From positions 1 through 64,000 of the forward strand of contig JAUIKS010000018.1 in assembly GCA_030430565.1 (NCBI GenBank): 64,000 bases of DNA, given 5' to 3'. Origin of the DNA: Polyangia bacterium. GTDB taxonomy: Bacteria > Myxococcota_A > Polyangia > Nannocystales > Nannocystaceae. Under the pieces are notes generated by a model, which searched no databases, was not told the origin of the DNA, and was given only the letters and a program-made list of their open reading frames with translations. A program made the translations under genes and the position numbers. This document shows, piece by piece, positions 20,801 to 29,517 of the stretch; positions within the stretch are counted from its first letter, which is position 1, and every line of letters starts with the position of its first letter.

Positions 20801-21805
20801 CCACCCGAGGCGCTGGGGCAGACGCCGATCGAGGCGCTCGAGCTCGACCCGGGTAGCTACCTGTTCACGCTCACGCGCGAGGGCTACGCGCCGGCGCGAC
20901 TCCCAGTGCTCGTCGCGCGCGGCGAGTCCTTGGAGCTGGAGGTGCCGATGCTCAGCGAGCGGCGCGTGCCGGAGGGCTTCGTCTACGTCCCCGGAGGTCG
21001 CTTCTTGCTCGGCTCGAGCGTTGATGATCAGCTCCGCCGCGAATTCCTCCACGCCCCGCCGCAGCACCAAGTCGAGGTCGATGGTTTCTTGATCGGGCGA
21101 AAAGAGACGACCTTCGGGGAGTACCTCGAGTACCTCGACTCGCTCTCGCCCGAGGCGCAGGCCGAGCGCCAGTGGAAGATCGAGCCGACCTTCGGCGACA
21201 TCGGGATCGAGTCGAGCAAGGACGAGCGCGGCTGGGTGTTCGAGTTCTATCAGGACGACGAGCACCGAATGCGCGTTCGCCCAGGCGAGCTCTTGACCTA
21301 CGCGGCGCGTAGCGAGCGGGCGACGCAGGACTGGACCGCGTTCCCGGTCTGCGGGATCTCGGCTGTACACGCGCGCGAGTACCTCAGGTGGCTGCGTGAG
21401 ACTGGGCGCGTCCCGGGAGCGCGACTGTGTACGAGTGTCGAGTGGGAGTGGGCCGCGCGCGGCGCGGACGGTCGGGTGTTCGCCCACGGCGACACGCTCT
21501 CGCCGAGTGACGCCAACATAATGGGCTCTCACGGCGAGGAGCTCGCGGCGGTCGGGCCGGACGAGACCGGCTCGTTTGAGCTTGAGAACCCCTTCGGCTT
21601 GCTCGACGCGTCCGGCAACGTGTGGGAGTGGGTCGCGCAGGGAGACGGGGTCAATTTCCGTGGCGGCGGATACACCGTGCCGGCGTTCACGAGCCGGCTG
21701 TCCAACAGGGTGTCGGCCCCGGAGGACCAGGTTACGACCACCGTCGGCCTGCGGGTCTGCGCGTCGATCGAGCCTGACGGAGCTCGGCTTCCCCCGGGGT
21801 TATGA
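17837..21805 (+). CDS. Ser/Thr protein kinase-STAND NTPase-FGE fusion, membrane-anchored
   Basis: 1322 residues. The N-terminal Hanks-type kinase has GHGSMG (23-28), K45, HRD 133-135, DFS at 153-155 in place of DFG, and APE at 266-268. The stretch between DFS and APE is about 113 residues instead of the usual 20-35. A novel-STAND-type NTPase follows, with FGRESEI and the P-loop GDSGVGKSS (about 414-422). A transmembrane helix lies near 810-826 after an Arg-rich stop. A periplasmic or surface helical region and a formylglycine-generating-enzyme-like domain (about 1045-1320) follow. It probably senses outside signals through the FGE-like domain. The start is ATG 17837 or 17840. Confidence 0.92.
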   Translation: MMVRDEWVPPREFDEYRLVRLLGHGSMGHVYLARDIVLDRPVAVKFVSVVVPDEKLRRRFRVEARAAARLQHPNVMAIHRIGELDGRPYLVTEYIRGKSLSEIEMPVPWQRSLEIALGLTRGLAAAHRQGVLHRDIKLANAMIDEEGTVKLLDFSLAKLLDEPLPVSAPEDSGTALVVSRRKKTDPNEDTAPLLEPNFDPDAVEVGEKLDATFRVSSGKYAQYVQDLSASFRKEIEQQRAEMDEDDPRLRSNTSDGTLMGTPNYMAPELWRVEPATRRSDVYAMGALVHYLLTGKPPIQASSPLELASLVQHRDATPIAQQLPGVEPKFAAIVDRCLRRDPADRFRSGEALREALEKLAVTRVADPASTVAGGNPYRGLEAFQAEHRRLFFGRESEIRAVIERLRSQYFVLVAGDSGVGKSSLCRAGILPAICDGNAEGLERGRTWTYTTVTPGRHPLHSLISALTEGLDDKPDHEAIAEALREAPERLTRIMRVKLGTDRGKILFVDQLEELVTLSEPEEAAIVGALLARLAAGISGMRLLATVRGDFLTRVATIPGLGDEIEDAAFLLRPMSPASMREAIVGPARSMGASFESDELVGELVDEGIQGSLPLLQFALAELWEVHDRSTGTITRKALARIGGVTGALARHADDMLAKLLPSQRVAARRLLMRLVTIEDTRATLNEDELGAGDEATRAALEALVRGRLVVSREADEVTVYEIAHEALINGWGTLRQWLDEEKEGREIRRRLEIAAADWMRLGRRRDVLWTGVQLEELSGLDEETLGPRERAFKQASMGRERAKRWRRRLLIASVPVALALALLGLRVKQALDLERQISVMVTRADAAFVGARARVAAEAELLEKTYAAFDEGRDSDGEALWDQVKQERGEISASLREASQDLEAAVALDSSREGTRARLSEVLFERAVFEERRHNSSLRDEYIARASVYDVGGARMSRWSAPARLVLHAAPGAQVTLARYQVGERYTLGPPEALGQTPIEALELDPGSYLFTLTREGYAPARLPVLVARGESLELEVPMLSERRVPEGFVYVPGGRFLLGSSVDDQLRREFLHAPPQHQVEVDGFLIGRKETTFGEYLEYLDSLSPEAQAERQWKIEPTFGDIGIESSKDERGWVFEFYQDDEHRMRVRPGELLTYAARSERATQDWTAFPVCGISAVHAREYLRWLRETGRVPGARLCTSVEWEWAARGADGRVFAHGDTLSPSDANIMGSHGEELAAVGPDETGSFELENPFGLLDASGNVWEWVAQGDGVNFRGGGYTVPAFTSRLSNRVSAPEDQVTTTVGLRVCASIEPDGARLPPGL

Positions 21806-21845
21806 CTTGAGGGTCAGGTAGATGTTGACGTCGCTCGGCGGCGAA

Positions 21846-21871
21846 CCAACGGTAGGTAGGACCACCGTTGG
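21846..21871 (+). terminator. Hairpin downstream of the kinase gene
   Basis: Perfect 8-bp arms CCAACGGT (21846-21853) and ACCGTTGG (21864-21871) with a 10-base loop, 41 bases past the kinase stop. There is no U-tract, so it may be a factor-dependent terminator, an mRNA-stabilising hairpin or an operator. Confidence 0.4.
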
Positions 21872-21960
21872 CGCGGAGGCTCCGGGCTCGGCCGCAGGGC
21901 CGCTGTCGCGCCCAGACCCCAGGTGCCCGTGTGCGAGAGACGCTCACCCGAGCCGAATCT

Positions 21961-21974
21961 GCGTAGGGGTACGC
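21961..21974. promoter_or_regulatory. Candidate enhancer-binding site for the sigma-54 promoter
   Basis: GCGTA-GGGG-TACGC is a perfect 5-bp dyad centred about 116 bases before the predicted transcription start. That is the normal distance for a bacterial enhancer-binding protein. Only one copy is visible. Confidence 0.35.
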
Positions 21975-22056
21975 CGATTTTGCTCACCCCCCGTTTTGGC
22001 AACGCCATCGATGCACAGCCCCGCGGAATTGATCGAGTTGTTTGGGCGTTTGGGAG

Positions 22057-22073
22057 TTGGCACGCGCTCTGCA
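22057..22073 (+). promoter_or_regulatory. Sigma-54 (RpoN) promoter of the ADYC lipoprotein gene
   Basis: TTGGCACG with the -24 GG at 22059-22060 and the -12 GC at 22071-22072, exactly 12 bases apart, and CTGCA at the -12 end. This is a near-consensus sigma-54 site. The transcript should begin near 22084, giving a 5' leader of about 67 bases. Confidence 0.75.
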
Positions 22074-22095
22074 CAATAATAGGGGCGAGAGAAAC

Positions 22096-22115
22096 AAGTC
22101 CTTACGGACATGTCG
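22096..22115. promoter_or_regulatory. Palindrome with GTCG flank, site 2 of the four-site family
   Basis: AAGTCC (22096-22101), TTAC, GGACAT (22106-22111), then GTCG. It has one arm mismatch and the same flank as site 1. It lies about 12 bases after the predicted sigma-54 transcription start, where a bound protein would block clearance or the RNA could fold. Confidence 0.4.
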
Positions 22116-22150
22116 CTCTCAGCACCCAGACCCCCCAAGGAGTCAAGCGC

Positions 22151-23194
22151 ATGTCCCTCATGACCCGCATCACTGGCCTCTCCCTCGTCGCGCTCGTCGG
22201 CCTCTCGACCGGGTGCTACAGCGGCCCAGACAGCTGGGGGGACGGCGACGAGGTGGAGCGCGAGTACCAGATCAACGGGGACAGCGAGAACGGCTTTCGC
22301 TACAACAGCTTCCGGATCAACGGGAAGTCCTTCAACTCGGGCTCGTTCCGGATCAACGGCACCGCGCTCGAGAACTTTGACGTTGTGGGCAGCGAGTTCG
22401 TGGGGACGATGATTCATGCCGGCCAGCCGGTCGAGCTCTCGGGGGAGGACTTCTTGGGCGCTGAGATCGACATGCTCGCGGACAAGCTCATCGACGGTGA
22501 GATGGTCGAGGTCGAGCTCACCGTCCGCATCGACGGGATGTTCCCTGACCCCGAGGAGGCCGACAAGATCCTCCACCTCGTCTCGCAGTTCAACGCCGAG
22601 AGCGGTGACTGGGAGCCGCTTTGCACGGACGAAGAGGGCAACGAGACCGAGGCCATTCTCCTGGGCGGGACCTGGGACTCGGAGACTGGCGACCGCGTTG
22701 ACGGTGAGTCGCGCGCGACCTTCGCGTGCCGCGGCGGGGTGCTCGCCAAGTGCGTCGACATGGGATACGCCCCATGGCGCACGGCGAAGATCAAGACCGG
22801 CGAAGAGACCAAAGAGTGGGTCTCGCTCGTCGATCATCACCAAGCCTGCACCCGGATGCTTCGCGCTGACTACTGCGGCACGGGCGAGCCGAACACGATT
22901 AACGGCACCATTATCGACGTGGGCGATCGCGTAAAGCGCTACAAGGTCGACGGCCAGAAGTTTAAGGGCAACATCGAGGCCTACGCGAGCGACTGGACCT
23001 ACGAGGCTGAGTGGGGCCCCGACGGCGCGGTCTGCGTTGGCGACTCGCTGCGCACGCAGCTGTTCGAGGGCATGGACGACTACGAGATGCCCTCGTGCAT
23101 CGACGACATCCCGCAGCCGAAGAAGTGCGGCAAGCTCAAGAAGACCTGGCAGTCGGGCGCGCTGCTCGGCACTCGCTTCGAGCCGAGCAACTAA
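22151..23194 (+). CDS. ADYC-domain lipoprotein
   Basis: 347 residues from ATG 22151, with AAGGAG 8 bases upstream. The lipobox is GLSTGC near residue 20. The first part has repeated YNSFRINGKSF / SGSFRINGTAL segments, a small internal repeat. The C-terminal half contains CTRMLRADYCGTG (ADYC near residue 240), the signature of the myxobacterial ADYC domain, with surrounding conserved cysteines. The biochemical role of this family is not known. It has its own sigma-54 promoter and a rho-independent terminator, so it is a single-gene unit under activator control. Confidence 0.9.
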   Translation: MSLMTRITGLSLVALVGLSTGCYSGPDSWGDGDEVEREYQINGDSENGFRYNSFRINGKSFNSGSFRINGTALENFDVVGSEFVGTMIHAGQPVELSGEDFLGAEIDMLADKLIDGEMVEVELTVRIDGMFPDPEEADKILHLVSQFNAESGDWEPLCTDEEGNETEAILLGGTWDSETGDRVDGESRATFACRGGVLAKCVDMGYAPWRTAKIKTGEETKEWVSLVDHHQACTRMLRADYCGTGEPNTINGTIIDVGDRVKRYKVDGQKFKGNIEAYASDWTYEAEWGPDGAVCVGDSLRTQLFEGMDDYEMPSCIDDIPQPKKCGKLKKTWQSGALLGTRFEPSN

Positions 23195-23213
23195 GCCTTC
23201 ACTGCAGACGACC

Positions 23214-23245
23214 GGGGCGCGCGTACGTGCGCCCCGTTTTTATTT
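23214..23245 (+). terminator. Rho-independent terminator of the ADYC gene
   Basis: GGGGCGC (23214-23220), an 8-base loop, GCGCCCC (23229-23235), followed by GTTTTTATTT. It begins 20 bases after the stop codon. Confidence 0.9.
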
Positions 23246-23424
23246 ATGCGGGCGCTATGTGCACGCCGCGCGGCGCGCGGGCGCGCGGGCGCGTGGGACC
23301 GAGTTTGAGCTCGAGGCGCGGGATCGAGGCGTCTGTGAGCTCGCGGAGGGCGGTGAAGAGCTGCAGGCGCGCGGTGCAGCGCGCGAGCGCGGCGGCGGGC
23401 CGACGATTCAGCGCGGCGGGTTAG

Positions 23425-24432
23425 TTAGTTAAAGTCCTCGACGCGGATCGCCCCCGTCGCGCGGTGGAAGGTCACGTAGACGGCCAGGTCCCCCCAGACG
23501 CCGGCGGCGCTCCACTGCGCCTCTTCGAGTTCGTCGAAGCCGACCGGCGAGTCCTCGGGCGCGGTCGGCATCAGCTCGTCCGGCGTGCGCATAGAGGCGC
23601 GCACGAGCACCTCGAGCTGCGCGAAGGGCCCTGCCTGATCCGCCATCTCGAGCGCGAGCGCGAGCGCGAGCTGACTCGCGAGCGCGCGCGCGGCGTTGGG
23701 GTCGTAGCGGAACACGTCCACCGTCGGCTCATCGCCGTCGAGCGTCAGCGTGCGCGCCTGCAGCCCGCTCGCGGTCCCGAGCGCGACGGACCACTCGACG
23801 CCGCGATGGCTCGGCCGCCCCGCGTAGGCGTGGACGACCGCGTCCTCGAGGCCAGGGGCGCCACGCAGGAGCTCGGCGAGGCGCTGCGCGATCTCGGGAT
23901 CGAGGACCTCGGGCGGCTCGAGCAGCTCGACGCCCACGACCGTCTCGACCCCGTCGGCGTTGCTCCCGAGGCGCACGCGCGCGGGCGCGTCGTGGACGAG
24001 CAGGTCGAGCTCGATCGTCGCGTCGGGCCCCGGGCGCGCGCCTGTCACGGAGAACAGGCCGGCGTTGCCGAGCGCGTGGGCGAGCGCCGCGCGGACCCGC
24101 TCGCGCAGCGCGGGGCTGTCGGGGGAGATCGGGGGCGCGGCGCCGGCCTCGCTGGCGCCGCGGATGACCTCGGCGGCGCGGGTCTCGAAGCGCGCGAGGT
24201 ACTCCCGGGTGGTGCGCGCGAGCGTCAGCTGACGCGCCGCGCGGATCACCGGCTCGATCGCCGAGAGCTCGTCCTCCGGCGCGGAGGCCTCGCGGAGCTG
24301 CTCGAGCGCGAGCGCGACGAGCCGCCGGGCCTCGCGGCGGCTCAGGATCCCGTTCTGCAGCGCGACCACGAACTCGGCGGCGACGGCGGTGTTGACCCTG
24401 GTCCTGCTGACGGTCCCGACAGAGCGGCTCAC
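23425..24432 (-). CDS. Hypothetical soluble protein
   Basis: 335 residues from a GTG start at 24432. No signal peptide or membrane helix is seen. The first 130 residues are mostly helical and Arg/Glu-rich, ending in a Pro-rich linker (about 102-110). The rest alternates beta strands and helices without a motif I recognise. Codon use is normal for the window and the frame is uninterrupted. It converges with the ADYC gene and is followed upstream by the esterase lipoprotein gene on the same strand 67 bases away. No function can be proposed. Confidence 0.7.
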   Translation of the reverse strand: MSRSVGTVSRTRVNTAVAAEFVVALQNGILSRREARRLVALALEQLREASAPEDELSAIEPVIRAARQLTLARTTREYLARFETRAAEVIRGASEAGAAPPISPDSPALRERVRAALAHALGNAGLFSVTGARPGPDATIELDLLVHDAPARVRLGSNADGVETVVGVELLEPPEVLDPEIAQRLAELLRGAPGLEDAVVHAYAGRPSHRGVEWSVALGTASGLQARTLTLDGDEPTVDVFRYDPNAARALASQLALALALEMADQAGPFAQLEVLVRASMRTPDELMPTAPEDSPVGFDELEEAQWSAAGVWGDLAVYVTFHRATGAIRVEDFN

Positions 24433-24499
24433 GCCGGCGATGATAGCAGGGCGCCTCCGCGATGAGTTCTTAAGTTCAGGTCGTTTTGGCGCGGCGCGC

Positions 24500-25807
<1,308 letters not shown>

Positions 25808-25918
25808 GGAAACTTGTATATACCGAGAAGGCGCGCGGCGCGGGATGAGCTTCGGTGGGGGCGGAGAGCCCCCATGACTCCCCGGACTCTGGCCGCGGCG
25901 GGGACGACGAATGACAAC

Positions 25919-25940
25919 GGCCGCGTCTGCAGACGCGGCC
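25919..25940 (-). terminator. 11-bp hairpin after the TPR lipoprotein gene
   Basis: A perfect 22-base palindrome (GGCCGCGTCTG and its complement), 31 bases past the TPR gene stop on the minus strand. The following minus-strand bases GTTGTCATTC are only weakly T-rich. Confidence 0.6.
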
Positions 25941-25970
25941 GGGTCTCGTCGGGCTCATGCTTCGGCGCGG

Positions 25971-26768
25971 CTACTCGCCGTCGCCGGCCTCGTCGCCGCC
26001 GCCGCCGAGCGTCTCGATCTTCTTGCGCGCGACGGTCTTTGAGTAGTTGGAGCAGCAGTCCATGCGGACGTAGGTCGACCACTCATCGAGCGCGTGCTTG
26101 ATGTCGCCTTTTTGCTCGTAGACGAGCGCGGCGCCGGCGTGGGCCATGAGGTCACCCGGGTGCACGGTCTGGGCCTTCATGTACGTGCGCAGCGCCTCGT
26201 CGGACTTCCCGGTCTCGCGCAGGACATCGCCGAGCTCGGTGTAGACGAACTCGACCTGCTCGTCGATCTCGACGACCTTGCGGAGGATCGGCTCGGCCTC
26301 GGCGAACTTCTTGGCCTTCTTGAGCATCTTGCCCTGGGCCAGCCCGTAGTCGCCGCTCTCGGGGTCGAGCGCGAAGGCCTTGCCGTAGGCGCCGGCGGCC
26401 GCCGCCCAGTTCTCCTCGGCCTTGTAGACCTCGCCGAGCCAGAACAGGTACTCGTGATTCTCGGCGTTGGCCGTGGTCGCCTTCTCGAGCAGCTTGATCG
26501 CGTCGGCGTTCGCCCCGTCGGCGAACGCGACGCGGCCCATGCCGTACATCGCGTCGACGTTGTTGGGGTCGATCGCGCGGACCTCTTTGAGCATCAAGCG
26601 GGCTTTCTCGTAGTCGCCGTCGGCGATGTGAACGCGCGCGCTCTTGAGGTTCTGTTTAACTTTTTCGGCCTGTTCGGCCGGGTCCACCTGCGGGTCGCCT
26701 GTACAACCCGCTGACGTGCCAATGAGGGCGATGACAAGCGTGATCGGCCGGACCAGTGCGAGACGCAA
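25971..26768 (-). CDS. TPR-repeat lipoprotein
   Basis: 265 residues. I chose the TTG at 26768 because GGAGGT lies 7 bases upstream and the protein then starts directly with a signal peptide ending in the lipobox GTSAGC. The longer frame to 26831 lacks this. At least five tetratricopeptide repeats follow (for example ALDPESGDYGLAQGKMLKKA and TELGDVLRETGKSDEALRTY), reaching nearly the C terminus, which is Gly/Asp-rich. It is probably an outer-membrane scaffold for protein assembly. It is divergent from the AttH-like gene, across the 11-bp repeat array. Confidence 0.85.
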   Translation of the reverse strand: MRLALVRPITLVIALIGTSAGCTGDPQVDPAEQAEKVKQNLKSARVHIADGDYEKARLMLKEVRAIDPNNVDAMYGMGRVAFADGANADAIKLLEKATTANAENHEYLFWLGEVYKAEENWAAAAGAYGKAFALDPESGDYGLAQGKMLKKAKKFAEAEPILRKVVEIDEQVEFVYTELGDVLRETGKSDEALRTYMKAQTVHPGDLMAHAGAALVYEQKGDIKHALDEWSTYVRMDCCSNYSKTVARKKIETLGGGGDEAGDGE

Positions 26769-26841
26769 GACGAGTACCTCCGCGCACGGGGGTAACACGT
26801 CAGCGTACAGATTGCTACGCCTAGCGTGCACTTCTCGGGTA

Positions 26842-26920
26842 GATCTCGGTCAGATCCATCGAATCGGCGCTGGATCTTCGTTGGATCGTGCTCGGATCTT
26901 CGTCGGATCCTCGCTGGATC
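26842..26920. repeat. 11-bp-phased array of GATC-centred units
   Basis: GATC occurs at 26842, 26853, 26873, 26884, 26895, 26906 and 26917, with a degenerate AATC at 26862. From 26873 on, the spacing is exactly 11. The best units read YGGATCYTCG. Eleven is not a multiple of three, so this is not a protein repeat. It puts each unit on the same face of the helix in a divergent promoter region. Confidence 0.75.
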
Positions 26921-27007
26921 CTCTTCATGGGTCGTCACGCGCCGCGCGTGGGCCTCGAGCTGGTACTCTCCAGCGCGCACGTGACCGAGCAGCGGCGAAC
27001 GGATCAG

Positions 27008-28378
27008 ATGGGCGCGCGGGCCGACGGACGCGCGGTTTCGCCAGCGGCGAGCGAGGATGCGCCGGCCGCCGGCGCGGAGGTCGTGCTGCCGCTCGGTCGT
27101 GTCGACCAGACCCTCGTTCGGGGGGGCGTCGACGGGCCGTTGGCGGGCGCTGGCGACTCGGGCGTCGCGCGTGAGCGCGACCTCTCGACCACGGTGCGGC
27201 GCTCGGTCAAGGCGGCGCTGGCTCGCTGGGTGATGCGCAAGCGAGTGCCGGACGCCGCGAGGGCGGCTCGCGCCGCGGTCCTGCGCGAGCCCGGGCTCCG
27301 GCGCTGGACGACGCCCCAGGACGAAGCCTTCCACACGTGGGACGGGCACAAGAACTTCAGCGAGGACTTCACCTTTGTCGCGGTGCAGCCGGGGCTCGCG
27401 TTGCTCGCGCGAATCGAGTGGATGCCGGGTCGGCAGTCGCAACGAGTTTGGTTGACGCTGCTCGCGCGCGATCGTGTCTACACGCTGCCCGGCGACGGCC
27501 AGGTCATCGAGCCGTGCGGGGATGGATCGCGCTGGCGCGCCGGCGGGCTGGAGTTTGACTGCGTCGAGCCGCACCGTGAGTGGCGGCTGCAGTTTCGCGG
27601 CAAGCTGCTCGTGCGCGGACGCGATGAACGCGGGCCACGAGCGCAGGCCGAGACCGCGGAGGAGGGCGCAGAGGGCAGCCTCGTCCCGTGCCGCCTCGAC
27701 CTGACCTTCCTCGGGGCGGGTGAGCCGTTTATCCCGGGCACGGACGACCACCCCGAGCTGGTGGCGCGACGACTCGGCGAGGCGGATTGGAACCTCGGCC
27801 TGCTGCGGCAGCTGCGACGACGACGACTTCGATCCTACGTCCAGCGCGGGGCGATGCACGGGATGATCGGCGTGGCGACGCGACTCGTCGCCGTGAGCAG
27901 CGCGTCGCTGCGCGTGCACGCGTGGGGCGGGCGCGACTGGGGCGCCAGCGACACGGCGTTTCAGGGCTTCTTCCAGCTCGGCCCGCGATCGCTGTGGGTC
28001 CACCACGCGAGCTTTCCGTGGGTCACGCTCGAGGGCGGCTTCGTCGACTCACCGGACGAGGCTGGCGCCGATGAGGACGCCGGTGGGCGTCGGAGCTGCG
28101 TCGTGGATATCGGCGTCACGCGTGAGCGCTCGCCGGGTCACTCGCCGCTGCGGGTCGGCCTGAGCGTGGTCTCCGACGACGCGCGGGTGGCCGTCGAGGC
28201 GACGGTGCGCTCGGCCTTCACCCTCGAGATCGATCGTCGCGGCGCGCTCGTGGCCGCGTTGGTCGAGGTCGAGGCGAGCGCGGGCGCGTCTGCCGGGTGG
28301 GGTCTGTGGGTCGAGCAGCGGCGCATCGATCCGCGGCCGCGGGCGTTGACCGCTGCGCCGCGCGCCCGCTCGTCTTGA
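27008..28378 (+). CDS. AttH/CrtC-like (DUF7064/7065-type) protein
   Basis: 456 residues from ATG 27008; ATG 26927, right after the repeat array, is an alternative. The N-terminal domain has a HTWDGHKNFSEDFTFVAVQ stretch. The C-terminal domain contains LRVHAWGGRDWG followed by WVHHASFPWVTLEGGF. The HxWGxRDW pattern is typical of the AttH/CrtC double-lipocalin superfamily, whose members include carotenoid hydratases and many lipid-related proteins of unknown function. No signal peptide is seen. It is not close enough to CrtC to propose hydratase activity. Confidence 0.6.
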   Translation: MGARADGRAVSPAASEDAPAAGAEVVLPLGRVDQTLVRGGVDGPLAGAGDSGVARERDLSTTVRRSVKAALARWVMRKRVPDAARAARAAVLREPGLRRWTTPQDEAFHTWDGHKNFSEDFTFVAVQPGLALLARIEWMPGRQSQRVWLTLLARDRVYTLPGDGQVIEPCGDGSRWRAGGLEFDCVEPHREWRLQFRGKLLVRGRDERGPRAQAETAEEGAEGSLVPCRLDLTFLGAGEPFIPGTDDHPELVARRLGEADWNLGLLRQLRRRRLRSYVQRGAMHGMIGVATRLVAVSSASLRVHAWGGRDWGASDTAFQGFFQLGPRSLWVHHASFPWVTLEGGFVDSPDEAGADEDAGGRRSCVVDIGVTRERSPGHSPLRVGLSVVSDDARVAVEATVRSAFTLEIDRRGALVAALVEVEASAGASAGWGLWVEQRRIDPRPRALTAAPRARSS

Positions 28379-28400
28379 GCGCGACGCGGCGAGAAAGCGA

Positions 28401-28428
28401 CGAGGAGTCGCCTACGGACGACTCCTCG
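28401..28428. terminator. Bidirectional hairpin between convergent genes
   Basis: CGAGGAGTCG (28401-28410), an 8-base loop, CGACTCCTCG (28419-28428): a perfect 10-bp stem between the ends of the AttH-like gene and the lipoprotein gene that follows on the other strand. No strong U-tract is present on either side. Confidence 0.65.
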
Positions 28429-28450
28429 AGCGCTCGGGCGAGCCCGTCGC

Positions 28451-29248
28451 CTACGGGTTGCAGGAGCCGAACAGGTCGCCGGTGATCGAGCAGGCCGAGT
28501 CGACGCACTCGAAGTCGACCTCGATCGCGCGGCCGTGTCCAACCGGCTCGAAGCAGACCTCCATGAACGCGCCGACGTTCTCGCCCGCGTCGTTGAGCGC
28601 CTGGATCTGGACGTACTGGGTCAGCTCGCCGTCGAGGTCCCGCCCGATGTCCGGCGCGGTGCGGTAGAGGTCGTCATCCGCCGGGTCGTCGCAGTTGAAC
28701 TCGTGCTCGAAGAACGGGCTGGTGGTGCCGGTGGCGCCCGCGGAGACCTGGAACTTGGTGGTCTCGACGCTGCTGCACATCGCCTGCTTACCGTCCTCAG
28801 TGAGCCCCCAGTACAGGCGCAGCTTCGCGGGCGTCGGCCCGAGCTCGACGCTCCCGGAGACGGTCTCCTGACCCTCGAGCACCTCGGCGACGATGATGTC
28901 GTCGTCGACGTTGTCGAGCACGGTGATGCTCGAGTCGTCGCTGGCGATCGCCTCGGCGTTGATCCGGTACTGGCCGACGACGACATCCGAGAACATGATC
29001 TCGCCGTCAGAGCAGGGGGCTGAGCCCTCGACCTCGACCTGCTCGTCGGTGACATCCTCGCCCGAGGGGACCAGCGTCATCCGCACCTCGGAGACGCCGA
29101 AGGCGTCGCAGCTCTGGTTGTTGGTGAGCTCGAAGGGCACGACGAGGGCGCCGGGGTCGTCGCTGCCGCAGTGAAGCTGCGAGGCGGCGCCGAGCAGCAT
29201 CACGAGGCTGCACGCGAGTCGGGGGAATCGAAGGTAGGGCGTGGGCAT
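28451..29248 (-). CDS. Lipoprotein of unknown function
   Basis: 265 residues from ATG 29248, with GGAGG 8 bases upstream. The N-terminal signal peptide ends near SQLHC. The mature protein has eight or more cysteines, many Asp/Glu residues and repeated beta-rich segments (LVPSGEDVTDEQVEVEG, KLRLYWGLTEDGK), consistent with Ig-like sandwiches stabilised by disulfides. No enzyme motif is recognised. It is a single gene flanked by convergent and divergent neighbours, with a 9-bp inverted repeat 41-75 bases upstream. Confidence 0.8.
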   Translation of the reverse strand: MPTPYLRFPRLACSLVMLLGAASQLHCGSDDPGALVVPFELTNNQSCDAFGVSEVRMTLVPSGEDVTDEQVEVEGSAPCSDGEIMFSDVVVGQYRINAEAIASDDSSITVLDNVDDDIIVAEVLEGQETVSGSVELGPTPAKLRLYWGLTEDGKQAMCSSVETTKFQVSAGATGTTSPFFEHEFNCDDPADDDLYRTAPDIGRDLDGELTQYVQIQALNDAGENVGAFMEVCFEPVGHGRAIEVDFECVDSACSITGDLFGSCNP

Positions 29249-29288
29249 CAATCAATCCTCCATAGGTGCGGCGCGCTGGCCGCGAGAT

Positions 29289-29323
29289 CCCCCTCGAGTG
29301 GAATTGACCGGGCTTCGAGGGGG
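29289..29323. promoter_or_regulatory. 9-bp inverted repeat in a divergent promoter region
   Basis: CCCCCTCGA (29289-29297) and TCGAGGGGG (29315-29323) flank 17 bases. It lies between the divergently transcribed lipoprotein genes starting at 29248 and 29518 and could be an operator or a leader hairpin. Confidence 0.45.
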
Positions 29324-29517
29324 CCCGTGTCGGACGCGGGGCTACCCGAGCTTCTTCACACGGGCAGAGATTTGTCCAGATTCGGGAGAATGTAGCCGAT
29401 TATCCGCCCGTCCGGGGGGCCGGCTCGGCGCGGCGGCGCGGATCTCTCGAGCGCGCGGACTCGCGCTGGCCCGTCGCGGGAAACGCAGTAGCGTTTGTGA
29501 CGGGGAGTAGTGGCTGT

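Larger units (their letters stand above)
21806..22150. other. Regulatory gap between the kinase and the ADYC gene
   Basis: It contains an 8-bp inverted repeat after the kinase, a small dyad at 21961-21974, a sigma-54 promoter at 22057-22073 and a family palindrome at 22096-22115, each listed separately. No gene is seen. Confidence 0.7.
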
